Position numbers and translations under genes: made by a program | Shown here: in pieces, positions 1 through 11,645 of the stretch | Position numbering within the stretch: the stretch's first letter is position 1 | How the letters are laid out: each line of letters begins with the position of its first letter | The notes under the pieces: model-generated | Databases searched by the model: none | What the model was told of the DNA's origin: nothing | What the model saw: the letters and a program-made list of their open reading frames with translations, nothing else | DNA from: Gonocerus acuteangulatus | Lineage: Eukaryota; Arthropoda; Insecta; Hemiptera; Coreidae | NCBI GenBank assembly: GCA_946811695.1 | Contig: OX328126.1 | Coordinates: 9,891,246 to 9,955,245 of the forward strand | DNA length: 64,000 nucleotides | Direction of reading: 5' to 3'

Positions 1-177
1 GTTTCAGGATTATTTTAATGAAATTAACGGCACATTTTTTCTTATAAGAAAGCGCTGAAATAAATTGGTTAATTGAGAGGAGATCGTTGACCTTAGATGA
101 TGCAAGGTAGTGATTGTCGGGGTTCGGTCACTGCTACTTAATAAAACTACATTTTATCATAAAAATGGTTTTATTGT

Positions 178-216
178 GCCGACGTTTCGGCTTGAACTTC
201 AAGCCTTCATCAGGGC
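178..216 (-). ncRNA. Hammerhead ribozyme motif, left arm
   Basis: On the minus strand the order is GCC, CTGATGA, a stem-loop GGCTTG/CAAGCC, GAAAC, GTC, GGC. This has the invariant CUGANGA and GAAA boxes, a perfect helix II, and a 3-bp helix I (GCC with GGC). Helix III is only the palindrome ACGU with no loop, so activity would probably need dimer formation, as proposed for minimal hammerheads of Penelope-like elements. The match is to the consensus core; cleavage is untested. Confidence 0.7.
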
Positions 217-311
217 GATGGGAAGATAGAGAACTATTCCTCATAAATGCGGGATCATTTCCCTGAGAAATGATCCCGCATTTGTGAGGAATCTATGTCT
301 ATCTTCCCATC

Positions 312-350
312 GCCCTGATGATGGCTTTAAGTTCAAGCCGAAACGTCGGC
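312..350 (+). ncRNA. Hammerhead ribozyme motif, right arm
   Basis: The plus strand reads GCC, CTGATGA, a stem-loop closed by GGCTT/AAGCC, GAAAC, GTC, GGC. It is the mirror copy of the motif at 178-216, with one change in the helix II loop side. The invariant boxes and the 3-bp helix I are intact. Confidence 0.7.
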
Positions 351-547
351 ACAATAAAACCATTTTTATGATAAAATGTAGTTTTATTAAGTAGCAGTGA
401 CCGAATCCCTTTAAATTGGTTAATGTTTTTGTAATATTTTAAAAAAATATTAATATATTTGATGTTTATACTTAACTTATAAATAGTTGTGCCTATTTTA
501 TTAGAACTTGGAGTTATTTGTTTTTTAAATGAATCCATCTGGAATTT

Positions 548-781
548 GTGGTCCATATAAAAACAGGAGATATATGTAGATGGCGTCATCAAATCATAAA
601 TCACAGCTTAAACCACTTATTATTGCACTGCCCTGCGTTGAGTTCATTTAGAACAGCATATTTGAGGAAATATATAACACAAAACAGGGATTACATATCG
701 TTAGAGAATATCCTTCTTATCAATAGTTTAGATCAATTAAATTCAATCTTCTTCTTTCTATTAAAAGTTTGTGCAATTTAA
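548..781 (+). pseudogene. LINE ORF2 C-terminal remnant
   Basis: The translation contains a tail typical of Jockey/I/R1-type LINE proteins: a Cys/His cluster reading ICRWRHQIINHSLNHLLLHC followed by PALSSFR. In intact relatives this is a zinc-knuckle-like C-x2-C...H...C after the reverse transcriptase and RNase H; here the second Cys is Arg. Nothing of the reverse transcriptase is present, so the copy is 5'-truncated. The frame ends at TAA near 779 and is followed by the putative 3' UTR. Clade assignment is inference. Confidence 0.6.
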
Positions 782-1252
782 GATATATTCGAGCTAAGAC
801 CCAAGATTAAATATAGAATATTTATTTTCATTATATTTCTATTTAGGAGAGTATTAATGTTATGTATGATAGGTAGTTATAAGTATATAGTGTTTATTTT
901 ATTAATTCTTTATTATTTTTATTCAAAAAGGGAATCTATTATTAATATTGTAATAATTACTTAGTGAGAATTCACAAATAGAAGAGAGAAGTGTATTGTT
1001 ATTGTTCTGCTACATGTAGAATCATGGACTTGACTTTTTATATGCATAAACTGTATATATACATAGTTTAATGTTGTGTATTTTTAAGTATTTTGTATGT
1101 ATATGTATATGTCTGTTATTTTCTTATGTAGAGTATTATTATTATTAGTTATCTATGTGGCGTCCATTAACATCTACAAACACCAAATGGGCCAGATTCC
1201 TTGGCTATACGATGCTATAAGCCAATAAATATTATTCTATTCTATTCTATTC
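548..1252 (+). mobile_element. 5'-truncated non-LTR retrotransposon with 3' UTR and tail
   Basis: It includes the ORF2 remnant, an AT-rich 3' UTR, and an end reading GGCTATACGATGCTATAAGC, then CAATAAA and a short (TATTC)n tail at about 1228-1252. A polyadenylation-like AATAAA before a simple tail and loss of the 5' part are normal for LINE copies. I did not find a target-site duplication. Confidence 0.55.
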
Positions 1253-1586
1253 CATCTGGAATAGGCCTACTGATTATTGAATTTCTCCATCCAATATTAC
1301 TCCACTCGTGCGAATATTGCGTAAGGAACGCACAGCCCCCACTCCAGTAGTCCCTTCCAAATACTTTCACCCCCTCTCTAATCCAGTTCCTTCACATCAC
1401 CTAAGAGGATTATCTAGATATTCGTTACTAAACCCCGTTACGTGAGCAGAAAATAGATTAGGTATCATTAGTCTGTTTGGATCTATGGAGGGATACTTCC
1501 CTCCATAGTTTGTTGGGGATACTTCTTATTAGCGAATGAATGGAGGGAAATATACTTCTTATTAGCGAACGAGGCCCTGGTAAACT

Positions 1587-1645
<59 letters not shown>

Positions 1646-2672
1646 AAAATTCTTCCTTAACTAATCAAAAATTATATCCAATAGTGTATATGTGAAGAAA
1701 TCAATTTTAAATGGGCAAAAAATACGATTTTCCGAGTAAAGCCCCGATGCAGGTTTTTGAGCGAGCTTCCATTTGTCCCTTTTTAATTGCTAAGGTTTTT
1801 TTCGTCTTTCTACTTTTTTTTATCTTTATTACAAGAAAGTATACAAAAAAAAATGAAATAGGAAAAAAAGGTACATTTCAGAACATTAAACTATGTTTTC
1901 CAAGTCGGACGATACTCAGGCGTCTTCATTTTTTGCCCGATCAACTTCACATTTTAACAGCAGCTTCCTAATGATATATGCCAGAAAAGAATGTAATTCA
2001 ATTTATTGAATTATAACGATTTTATGACCGATTTTTCACAATTTTCGAAAAAAATCAGTATTTCTTAAAAATCCTACGGACATTTGTAGATTTATCCTTC
2101 TTCTTTAGAAATGATTTTAGTTTTTCTTTCTAGAATAAAATTTGCCGCCTGCAGACTATCGCCCGTGAAAAAAGAGGGGTTCCGTTCGTCAGACATTGCG
2201 CCGATATTTTATTTTTCGAAGAATTGAAACTTTTTTTTTGGATACTATAACATCCCGTATAAAATGTTTTATATAAAGAACTGATATATTTGTTATTTAT
2301 AAATTCAAGAAAATTACTTTTATTTTGATTGCAAAATGTAGGATTAGTCTTTATGATGGCTTTCATCAAATCGGGATCGATTTGTTACGCAAGCGTAGTC
2401 ATATTTAGTATTTGACTTAACCTACATTTAACACGAGTGAAAGACCGGTGGAATTAAATGTCGCAACGCGAAACTCGCTTAGGGAATTGGCTAAAGTGAT
2501 ATGTTCAAAGGGATATAATTACCAATTATAACCTAATTGAAGTTGCTTGGGGTTGAAGAAGAAGGAATCACGCTGTAAACCGGTTCCTTGTGTTGATGAT
2601 GGATTGTGGGAAGAGGTTGTGTGTAATGTTGTTCGCATCCGTATCAAGGCTGTATTTCCGCTCGCATAGATA
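1253..2672. other. Unassigned AT-rich stretch with a 55-bp T run
   Basis: No gene or recognised element. It holds a T homopolymer at 1588-1642, possibly the tail of a minus-strand retroposed copy, and a small duplicated phrase (ATACTTCTTATTAGCGAA) near 1515 and 1552. Short open frames here have no protein-like features. Confidence 0.5.
1588..1642. repeat. Poly(T) tract, about 55 bp
   Basis: An uninterrupted T run. It could be the poly(A) tail of a minus-strand retroposon, but I recognise no body beside it. Confidence 0.9.
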
Positions 2673-4641
2673 CAGTCCAGTCAACGAATGCTTAAATACA
2701 GCTATAGGTGGAAATTTTAGGAACACAATTTTTGGGTCTTTTTGCGAAGACCACATCAAGTTACTTTTGAAGTAGCAGTAGTGATTTATAACAGTTACTC
2801 GTACTCGCTGATAAGCTTACTGATTAGCTTATAGGTTCTTTGCTGGTTACCTACTACTTCTTGACTCGTTATCTACGGTTATAATTCATATTAGAATAAC
2901 GAATATATTTATTAATAAAAAGGTTAATATGATCAAAATCAATTCTCTCAACTATGAAATAAGTTATTAAGCATTAAAGTTGACTGTTTTGCAGGTTATG
3001 AAGGATAACAAACAACGTTATTTGTAAACAAACATATTTTATTCATTTTCTCTCTCTCTCTCTCTCTCTTTTTTTTGATATTTTACATTTTTTAGGCATT
3101 ACATGCTATGCGTTTCCGCTCGCTCAAGAAGATATCAAAACCCCAGTCAATCCAACTCGCAATTAATAGAATTATATTAATTTTAGGGACTCTAGTCTAT
3201 CCAACTCGCTAAATTAATAGGATTCCATTAATTTTTCTGAGTAAGAAACCAATCCCTTTCTCTTTGTCAGGAACATCGCGAACTAATTGTAGAAGACTCA
3301 CTAACATAAACAGAGCTTTTCCATAAACAAACGCTAATTCACTGTTGAAGGTTACTTTACTCCCAGCAAGAACGAATGCAATTGGTCATCGTAATCCTCC
3401 AATAGGAAGGCAAAGCAGTTATGCGCATGCGCTGAATCACTTATACAATCACTACTGCTACTTCAAAAGTAACTGGATGTGGTCTTCGCAAAAAGACCCC
3501 AATTTTTGACTTCGTAACTTTGTTAGGGCTGGATAGGAGGTCAACGTATCAAAAGTCCTCGCCCGTAGCCTTAGTGCCGCGGGGGGGGGGGCTTAGAAGG
3601 CCCCATTTTTCGGGTTTTCACTTATATCTCGGAAACCGTGGGTCCTAGCGACATGACCATTCTATAACAAATGAAAGCTGATTCAATTTCCTACAAGTTC
3701 AATTCAATAACGATTTTCGAGATATCTTTAGTTTTCGAAAAACCCGCTCTTGAAAGTTTGGCATTTTGGGAAAAAACACACATTTTTATATTCTCGACCT
3801 GATATCTCTTCAACGATGCACTCAAAAAATAAATGCCGTTTATAGGGTTGTAGAGCATTACATTCTCTTCAAGAATATATAAAACTTTACTATTTTAAGT
3901 ATTTTCCTTCAAACGTGGAAACAGTTCAAGTTTCATCGTGATATCTGGCGACAACTGACCAATGAACCTTCCAATTTATCACCATTTCCAGTCAATGTAT
4001 AGTCCAAAATATGGTTCATTATGTAAATATAGTGAGTACATACGTCCTTTCATCACTATATATATAATGTAGCACAAAATATATAATTTTGGGCCCATTG
4101 ACCAGTTATTCAAACTCAATTAGATAAGATCTTGTCCGTGGTTTTGATTAGATCATGTGAGTGCGTATATAACGTTTGAAAGAAAATACATAAAATAGAA
4201 AAGTAATATATATTATTGAAGCGAATGGAATGCGCTACAACCCTATAGCCGATATTTATTTTTTGGGTTCGTCGTTGAAGAGGTATCCGGTCGAGAATAT
4301 AAAAATGTGTGTTTTTTTCCCAAAATGACAGACGTTCATGAGCGGATATTTCGAAAACTAAAGATATCTCGAAAAACTTAGCAAAAAACTCGAATAGAAC
4401 TTGTAGTAAATTGAATCAGCTTTCATTTGTTACAGAATGGTCATGTCGCTAGGACGGAGGGTTTCTGAGATATAAGTGAAACCCCGAAAAATGGGACCTT
4501 CTATACCCCCTCCCCCCCCGGCACATAGGCTACGGGTGAGGACTTTTGATATGTTCACCTCCTATCCAGCCCAAACAAAGTTACGAAGTCAAAAATTGTG
4601 TTCCAAAAATTTCCATCTATAACCGTTCGTTGACTGGACTG
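2673..4641. repeat. Large foldback element, ~2 kb, interrupted by a MITE
   Basis: The outer ends are inverted copies (CAGTCCAGTCAACGAA at 2673 and its complement ending at 4641). The match continues inward for several hundred bases, for example CCCATTTTTCGGG at 3602 against its complement near 4487, and reaches the centre near 4000-4150. Without the inserted MITE the element would be about 1.2 kb and almost wholly palindromic. G- and C-runs at 3580 and 4507 occupy matching positions in the two arms. No coding sequence. Confidence 0.75.
2734..3499. mobile_element. MITE with TIR GGGTCTTTTTGCGAAGACC and 8-bp TSD (copy 1)
   Basis: The terminal inverted repeat starts GGGTCTTTTTGCGAAGACCA and runs about 50 bp. 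It is flanked by a perfect 8-bp duplication CAATTTTT at 2726-2733 and 3500-3507. Each TIR also contains its own short hairpin (GGTCTT/AAGACC). The 766-bp body is non-coding. An 8-bp TSD fits hAT, P or Merlin-type transposases; the superfamily is not decided. It lies inside the foldback at 2673-4641. Confidence 0.85.
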
Positions 4642-6540
4642 ATAGCTTGTTAGGTATTAGTTCTAAACGAACGTTTGTGGGGAAATGTGCAAACTTGGTA
4701 TCAAGACAACAGCTCAGAGGACGTTTTCACTCGGGCTCACATGACGAAGACTGACCATTTTGTGCAGTCGGGCTGGATAGCTATAAACTAGAGTGGTTAT
4801 TCGTTGACAGGAAGAGTTGACGTCGCGCTGATGCAATGAGATGCTGATCAAGTTGTGGAAAGCCTTTGGTACCGTACATCTGGTCGCGTTTACGACACAT
4901 AGAGTTGCAGAGCATGAAATTCCTTTGCTACTATCCGGCAGATGTCGTTTACGTGACAGAGTTTTAATAGTGCGTTAGGGGAAGCCTGGGGTAGCATCCG
5001 TCTGGTCTCGTATACGAGACTGAGTTAATTTTCGGGTTTCACGGAATAGTCCCTTGTAGAGGGAAGTTCTCCAATGTTCTATTAGACTGTATAATTAGTT
5101 TTGAGTTCCCGAAGATCTGAAGATGACAAACATCAATGGCCATTTTAATAAATTATTTGAACTCGCTAATGCAGTTTTATCGTACATCGACATTCAAAAG
5201 TTGTAATTTGGAAACACAATAAATATTGATGATAATGCATTTCGATGATGCTTTTTGCTCGCCGAAAGTGCTATGTTATATGAAACTCGACGTAGCGTAG
5301 AGCCATTGATATCACAAGTGATTTATTGGTTTCCAACCATATACCTACCAGATAACAATGGATGTTCAATAAATGGGAGAGTTGTTTCCAATAAAAGCTC
5401 CCCTTATAACAGAAATTATAATTCGCTACGATTTTTCTGCGCATAAGAAGTATGTAATACTAAAATAAAGTGTGTTGTAATACAATTTACGTAAGATTAT
5501 GTCTACTTTGTCTAGTCAAACAATAGGTTTTTCCTAGCCTACTGACCTTTAAGCCATGCGGTAAAAGTTCACGCTGTGCGTTTTATAATAGCACAGGCAC
5601 ACAAAATATTTCAAGATTATATTCTTAATGAGAAACTTATTGGCAAGAGTGGTTTCCTAGAGGGAACGTTGAGATGGCGGGCGAGTCATTTCCGCTTAGG
5701 GTACTGTCAGTTTCCTCTTGTGGCGCCTGGAACTTCCTTCTCTTTAAGATTTAATTTATATTTTTTACGAAAGATTAAACCCTACCAATAACTGCTTCCA
5801 TTCTTTTGCTAATAGCCCTAGGGATAAGAACGGAACAGAGCTAAGATGACTCAGTTACTTAGTTGGAATTTTAGCATAAATATGCTTTAGCGTCACCGCT
5901 TGTAAACTGGAAAAAAAAGTTACTAAAAAGTGTCAAAAAAAAAGAAGACTGTATGGGTCACAAAAAAGTGTCCGCTGGCGTTTGCGCCTGCGCAGTGGCG
6001 TTAGCGCATTCGAAATGGCGTTCGTGCATGCGCGGTGGCCACGTACGAAAAAGAAGACTGTATGTTATAAAGTTCATTGCGTAGGTTTGTCGGGTGGACC
6101 TAACGTTACAAAAAATTGGCACAAAAATGTGTCCGCTGGCGTTGGCTCATTCGCGGTGGCCATGCGCGGTAGCATATTTATGTTCCTGAATTTAAGCAGA
6201 AGGCACTAAACGAAATTTTTTTATTACTAATGTTCCGCTACTTTTAAGTGAATAAAAAAAGTTTAGGTACAAATAAGTCAAAACATATATAGCAATTTAG
6301 TGATCTCAAATAATTTTCTAATTGTACAAAGTTTTCACGCAAGGAACTTCAAGAAAGATTGTAAAACCATTGAAGATGTCGTAGCCCAAACGAATCGCAC
6401 AGTTACCCAAGCCTGTCCTATCACACAGCTGGAAGCATTTATTAGGCAACAGATTAAAGCGAACAATTAATTAATCTTGCTTCTATAATTGAGAAAAGAG
6501 CTTAGAAAAACTGAGAATATATAATTCAATCATTCAGAAG
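4642..6540. other. Unassigned stretch with CpG-rich repeats
   Basis: No gene recognised. Around 4855-5030 a phrase (TCTGGTCGCGTTTACGA / TCTGGTCTCGTATACGA) recurs loosely. Around 5965-6175 there are repeated CpG-rich phrases such as GCGCGGTGGCCA. Small open frames at 5255-5446 and 5576-5791 show no domain or codon signal I can support. Confidence 0.45.
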
Positions 6541-9500
6541 AAATAGGTCTCCTCGGTGATTATCCTGTATGAATACTGCAAGGGTATCTGGGATAAAATA
6601 GGTCTCCTCGGTGATTATCCTGTATGAATACTGCAAGGGTATCTGGGATAAAATAGGTCTCCTCGGTGATTATCCTGTATGAATACTGCAAGGGTATCAG
6701 GGATAAAATAGGTCTCCTCGGTGATTATCCTGTATGAATACTGCAAGGGTATCAGGGATAAAATAGGTCTCCTCGGTGATTATCCTGTATGAATACTGCA
6801 AGGGTATCAGGGATAAAATAGGTCTCCTCGGTGATTATCCTGTATGAATACTGCAAGGGTATCTGGGATAAAATAGGTCTCCTCGGTGATTATCCTGCAT
6901 GAATACTGCAAGGGTATCTGGGATAAAATAGGTCTCCTCGGTGATTATCCTGTATGAATACTGCAAGGGTATCAGGGATAAAATAGGTCTCCTCGGTGAT
7001 TATCCTGTATGAATACTGCAAGGGTATCTGGGATAAAATAGGTCTCCTCGGTGATTATCCTGTATGAATACTGCAAGGGTATCAGGGATAAAATAGGTCT
7101 CCTCGGTGATTATCCTGTATGAATACTGCAAGGGTATCAGGGATAAAATAGGTCTCCTCGGTGATTATCCTGTATGAATACTGCAAGGGTATCTGGGATA
7201 AAATAGGTCTCCTCGGTGATTATCCTGTATGATTACTGCAAGGGTATCTGGGATAAAAATAGGTCTCCTCGGTGATTATCCTGTATGATTACTGCAAGGG
7301 TATCTGGGATAAAATAGGTCTCCTCGGTGATTATCCTGTATGAATACTGCAAGGGTATCTGGGATAAAATAGGTCTCCTCGGTGATTATCCTGCATGAAT
7401 ACTGCAAGGGTATCAGGGATAAAATAGGTCTCCTCGGCGATTATCCTGTATGAATACTGCAAGGGTATCAGGGATAAAATAGGTCTCCTCGGTGATTATC
7501 CTGTATGAATACTGCAAGGGTATCAGGGATAAAATAGGTCTCCTCGGTGATTATCCTGTATGAATACTGCAAGGGTATCAGGGATAAAATAGGTCTCCTC
7601 GGTGATTATCCTGTATGAATACTGCAAGGGTATCTGGGATAAAATAGGTCTCCTCGGTAATTATCCTGTATGATTACTGCAAGGGTATCAGGGATAAAAA
7701 TAGGTCTCCTCGGTGATTATCCTGTATGAATACTGCAAGGGTATCAGGGATAAAATAGGTCTCCTCGGTGATTATCCTGTATGAATACTGCAAGGGTATC
7801 AGGGATAAAATAGGTCTCCTCGGTGATTATCCTGTATGAATACTGCAAGGGTATCAGGGATAAAATAGGTCTCCTCGGTGATTATTCTGTATGAATACTG
7901 CAAGGGTATCTGGGATAAAATAGGTCTCCTCGGTGATTATCCTGTATGAATACTGCAAGGGTATCAGGGATAAAATAGGTCTCCTCGGTGATTATCCTGT
8001 ATGAATACTGCAAGGGTATCAGGGATAAAATAGGTCTCCTCGGTGATTATCCTGTATGAATACTACAAGGGTATCAGGGATAAAAAAGGTCTCCTCGGTG
8101 ATTATCCTGTATGAATACTGCAAGGGTATCAGGGATAAAATAGGTCTCCTCGGTGATTATCCAGTATGAATACTGCAAGGGTATCAGGGATAAAATAGGT
8201 CTCCTCGGTGATTATCCTGTATGAATACTGCAAGGGTATCAGGGATAAAATAGGTCTCCTCGGTGATTATCCTGTATGAATACTGCAAGGGTATCTGGGA
8301 TAAAAATAGGTCTCCTCGGTGATTATCCTGTATGAATACTGCAAGGGTATCAGGGATAAAATAGGTCTCCTCGGTGATTATCCTGTATGAATACTGCAAG
8401 GGTATCTGGGATAAAATAGGTCTCCTCGGTGATTATCCTGTATGAATACTGCAAGGGTATCTGGGATAAAAATAGGTCTCCTCGGTGATTATCCTGTATG
8501 AATACTGCAAGGGTATCTGGGATAAAATAGGTCTCCTCGGTGATTATCCTGTATGAATACTGCAAGGGTATCAGGGATAAAATAGGTCTCCTCGGTGATT
8601 ATCCTGTATGAATACTGCAAGGGTATCAGGGATAAAATAGGTCTCCTCGGTGATTATTCTGTATGAATACTGCAAGGGTATCTGGGATAAAATAGGTCTC
8701 CTCGGTGATTATCCTGTATGAATACTGCAAGGGTATCAGGGATAAAATAGGTCTCCTCGGTGATTATCCTGTATGAATACTGCAAGGGTATCAGGGATAA
8801 AATAGGTCTCCTCGGTGATTATCCTGTATGAATACTACAAGGGTATCAGGGATAAAAAAGGTCTCCTCGGTGATTATCCTGTATGAATACTGCAAGGGTA
8901 TCAGGGATAAAATAGGTCTCCTCGGTGATTATCCAGTATGAATACTGCAAGGGTATCAGGGATAAAATAGGTCTCCTCGGTGATTATCCTGTATGAATAC
9001 TGCAAGGGTATCAGGGATAAAATAGGTCTCCTCGGTGATTATCCTGTATGAATACTGCAAGGGTATCTGGGATAAAAATAGGTCTCCTCGGTGATTATCC
9101 TGTATGAATACTGCAAGGGTATCAGGGATAAAATAGGTCTCCTCGGTGATTATCCTGTATGAATACTGCAAGGGTATCTGGGATAAAATAGGTCTCCTCG
9201 GTGATTATCCTGTATGAATACTGCAAGGGTATCTGGGATAAAAATAGGTCTCCTCGGTGATTATCCTGTATGAATACTGCAAGGGTATCTGGGATAAAAT
9301 AGGTCTCCTCGGTGATTATCCTGTATGAATACTACAAGGATATCAGGGATAAAATAGGTCTCCTCGGTGATTATCCTGTATGAATACTGCAAGGGTATCA
9401 GGGATAAAATAGGTCTCCTCGGTGATTATCCTGTATGAATACTGCAAGGGTATCAGGGATAAAATAGGTCTCCTCGGTGAGTATCCTGTATGAATACTGC

Positions 9501-9960
9501 AAGGGTATCTGGGATAAAATAGGTCTCCTCGGTGATTATCCTGTATGAATACTGCAAGGGTATCTGGGATAAAATAGGTCTCCTCGGTGATTATCCTGTA
9601 TGAATACTGCAAGGGTATCTGGGATAAAAATAGGTCTCCTCGGTGATTATCCTGTATGAATACTGCAAGGGTATCAGGGATAAAATAGGTCTCCTCGGTG
9701 ATTATCCTGTATGAATACTGCAAGGGTATCAGGGATAAAATAGGTCTCCTCGGTGATTATCCTGTATGAATACTGCAAGGGTATCAGGGATAAAATAGGT
9801 CTCCTCGGTGAGTATCCTGTATGAATACTGCAAGGGTATCTGGGATAAAATAGGTCTCCTCGGTGATTATCCTGTATGAATACTGCAAGGGTATCAGGGA
9901 TAAAAATAGGTCTCCTCGGTGATTATCCTGTATGAATACTGCAAGGGTATCTGGGATAAA
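6541..9960. repeat. 55-bp satellite/minisatellite array, ~62 units
   Basis: Tandem units of 55 bp (ATAGGTCTCCTCGGTGATTA...GGGATAAA) repeat with few differences; some units have one extra A. The commonest variant is TATCTGGG versus TATCAGGG. Rare variants (ATTATTCTG, ACTACAAGG, CCAGTATG) recur 772 bp apart, so a 14-unit block was duplicated within the array. The open frames seen in it are by-products of the repeat. It ends about 98 bp before the Helitron 5' end. Confidence 0.97.
7881..9424. repeat. 772-bp (14-unit) duplication within the 55-bp array
   Basis: Marker variants are spaced 772 bp apart: ATTATTCTG at 7881 and 8653, and CCAGTATG near 8161 and 8933, with shared positions of the extra-A units. 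This shows a recent block duplication, by unequal exchange or replication slippage. Outer limits are approximate. Confidence 0.75.
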
Positions 9961-10058
9961 AACCAAAATGGAAATAGTACGTAGTAATTACAATGTACTA
10001 ATAATTTATTTCTTTATTTACAGAGCTCCACAACAGCAAGGCGATTTGCTCACGTAAA

Positions 10059-10112
10059 TCTACTATATATTTGTCAAATACCACTCACTCACTCACTCAC
10101 TCACTCACTCAT
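10059..10112 (+). promoter_or_regulatory. Helitron 5' terminus with (CACT)n tract
   Basis: The end TCTACTATATATTTGTCAAA is followed by a run of CACT repeats. The same combination occurs at 16140 and, inverted, at about 30995-31031 and 52600-52639, which defines it as the conserved 5' end of the family. Confidence 0.85.
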
Positions 10113-10482
10113 CTATCATCCCCGAGCCCAAACCGCTCGACAGAAAATTTTGAAATTTTGCATGGACACTCCCTATATAACGTAGGCGCTCGCTAAGAAA
10201 GGATTTTTTGATATTCGTATTTTTAAGCATTTTTAGGGGGGTTTAAAGTTTGAGTTGGTTAGAGAAGGCAAGCCTAGACAGCCTGCGTTGCTAGGACGAT
10301 AAAGAACAGCTGTTACCTTACATTATCTATCTCATAGTTTTATTTCTAATTGAGGTTAATTTGACGGTTAGAAGATGTTTAGATTAAAGCGCCTATACAG
10401 CATGCGTTGCTATGATGGTAACGGAACAGCTGTTACCGTACTTCAGCTATTTTCATAGTCTTTTTTCATTTGTATATCAACT

Positions 10483-11115
10483 ATGATGGCAAACGTTGAA
10501 TTTCTAGAAATAGACGGTGATTTTGTACCCCATAGGGTTTACGCTATACCTAGCGATGGTGCCTGCCTGTTTTCTTCTTTATCATATGCGATGCATGGTT
10601 CTATCGCACAGTCCTGTACAATTCGTGCAGAAATCGTCAAACATGCCTCTGACAACTGGGAAAGGTTAAACATGTTCACAATGACACGGGAATGTCAACC
10701 TTACGAGAGCAAAATTGAGTATGTTTCTGTCATGTCGGCACCGTATACCTTCGGCACGTCATTTGAATTAGTTGTTGCGGCCGAAATTTATCCTTACCAG
10801 TTTGAAGTATTCATAGATAGGAAGCTTTTAACTGGTAATACGTATGGACAATCGGCCTCTATAAAACGGTTGAAATTCACTGGAGAAATTACTCGGGGTC
10901 ACTTTGAGGTGTACGAGCAGTGTATGCCACCACTACCAGACTCACTTACGATCAATGCCTCAGATAGTAACCAGGAAGTAAAAAAAAATAAAAAACGCAG
11001 AAAACGGTTTACTGATAATATTCGTAAAAAACAATTAAAGACTGCTCAAGATAAATACGCGAAACAAAATCCAGATGTAAATAGAGCAGTAAATAGAGAG
11101 GCAGTGGCTGGATAA
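10483..11115 (+). CDS. OTU-type cysteine protease domain, N-terminal part of the Helitron protein
   Basis: A 210-residue frame with an OTU (ovarian tumour) protease fold. The catalytic box is PSDGACLFSSLSYAMHG, with Asp25 and Cys28, and the probable catalytic His140 lies in RGHFEVYE. OTU enzymes cleave ubiquitin-type linkages; Helitrons of several animals carry such a domain, but its role in transposition is unknown. After residue 165 come a basic Lys/Arg stretch and the first of the 15-residue repeats. It ends at TAA (11113-11115), exactly where other units read GCA TAC (Ala-Tyr), so two substitutions in one repeat made the stop. The Rep/helicase frame continues in phase. ATG 10483 and 10486 are both possible starts. 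Confidence 0.85.
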   Translation: MMANVEFLEIDGDFVPHRVYAIPSDGACLFSSLSYAMHGSIAQSCTIRAEIVKHASDNWERLNMFTMTRECQPYESKIEYVSVMSAPYTFGTSFELVVAAEIYPYQFEVFIDRKLLTGNTYGQSASIKRLKFTGEITRGHFEVYEQCMPPLPDSLTINASDSNQEVKKNKKRRKRFTDNIRKKQLKTAQDKYAKQNPDVNRAVNREAVAG

Positions 11116-11645
11116 TCTAAAAGGAACCCCGATGTAAATAGAGAAGCAGTGGCTGCATACTCTAAAAGGAACCCCGATGTAAATAGAGAGGCAGTGGCTG
11201 CATACTCTAAAAGGAACCCCGAAGTAAATAGAGAGGCAGTGGCTGCATACTCTAAAAGGAACCCTGATGTAAATAGAGAGGCAGTGGCTGCATACTCTAA
11301 AAGGAACCCCGAAGTAAATAGAGAGGCAGTGGCTGCATACTCTAAAAGGAACCCCGATGTAAATAGAGAGGCAGTGGCTGCATACTCTAAAAGGAACCCC
11401 GAAGTAAATAGAGAGGCAGTGGCTGCATACTCTAAAAGGAACCCCGATGTAAATAGAGAGGCAGTGGCTGCATACTCTAAAAGGAACCCCGAAGTAAATA
11501 GAGTGGCAGTGGCTGCATACTCTAAAAGGAACCCCTATGTAAATAGAGAGGCAGTGGCTGCATACTCTAAAAGGAACCCCGATGTAAATCGTAAAGCCGT
11601 TGCCCAATATTCCAAATCCCACCCAAATGTCAATAAGGAAGCTGT
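11062..11645 (+). repeat. Coding minisatellite: 45-bp units encoding AYSKRNP(D/E)VNREAVA
   Basis: About 13 units of 45 bp, each encoding 15 residues, link the OTU and Rep parts. The D and E versions alternate, giving a 90-bp higher-order unit. The outer units are diverged (AKQNPDVN and QYSKSHPNVNKEAVV). The sequence is basic and likely helical. The same DNA gives a spurious minus-strand frame. Confidence 0.9.

Larger units (their letters stand above)
119..409. repeat. Foldback element with a hammerhead motif in each arm
   Basis: Two arms of about 140 bp are inverted copies of each other. The left begins with GGTTCGGTCACTGC and the right ends with GCAGTGACCGAATCC; the arms meet near 265 at a short centre. 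Each arm carries one hammerhead-type motif, on opposite strands. Similar sequence at 32466-32535 is a single-arm relative. I see no protein. Penelope-like retroelements and retrozymes are known to carry such ribozymes, so this may be a non-autonomous derivative of one; that link is inference. Confidence 0.8.

Noticed and set aside
1588..1642. Poly(T) as tail of a specific retroposon
   Set aside because: No recognisable SINE or LINE body or TSD beside it.
6541..9960. CRISPR-like regular repeats
   Set aside because: Units are contiguous with no unique spacers and the context is eukaryotic; it is a satellite.
8184..9966. Minus-strand open frames with repeated SYRIITEETYFIPDT-type peptides
   Set aside because: By-products of the 55-bp unit; they break wherever a unit has an extra base and have no start or promoter context.
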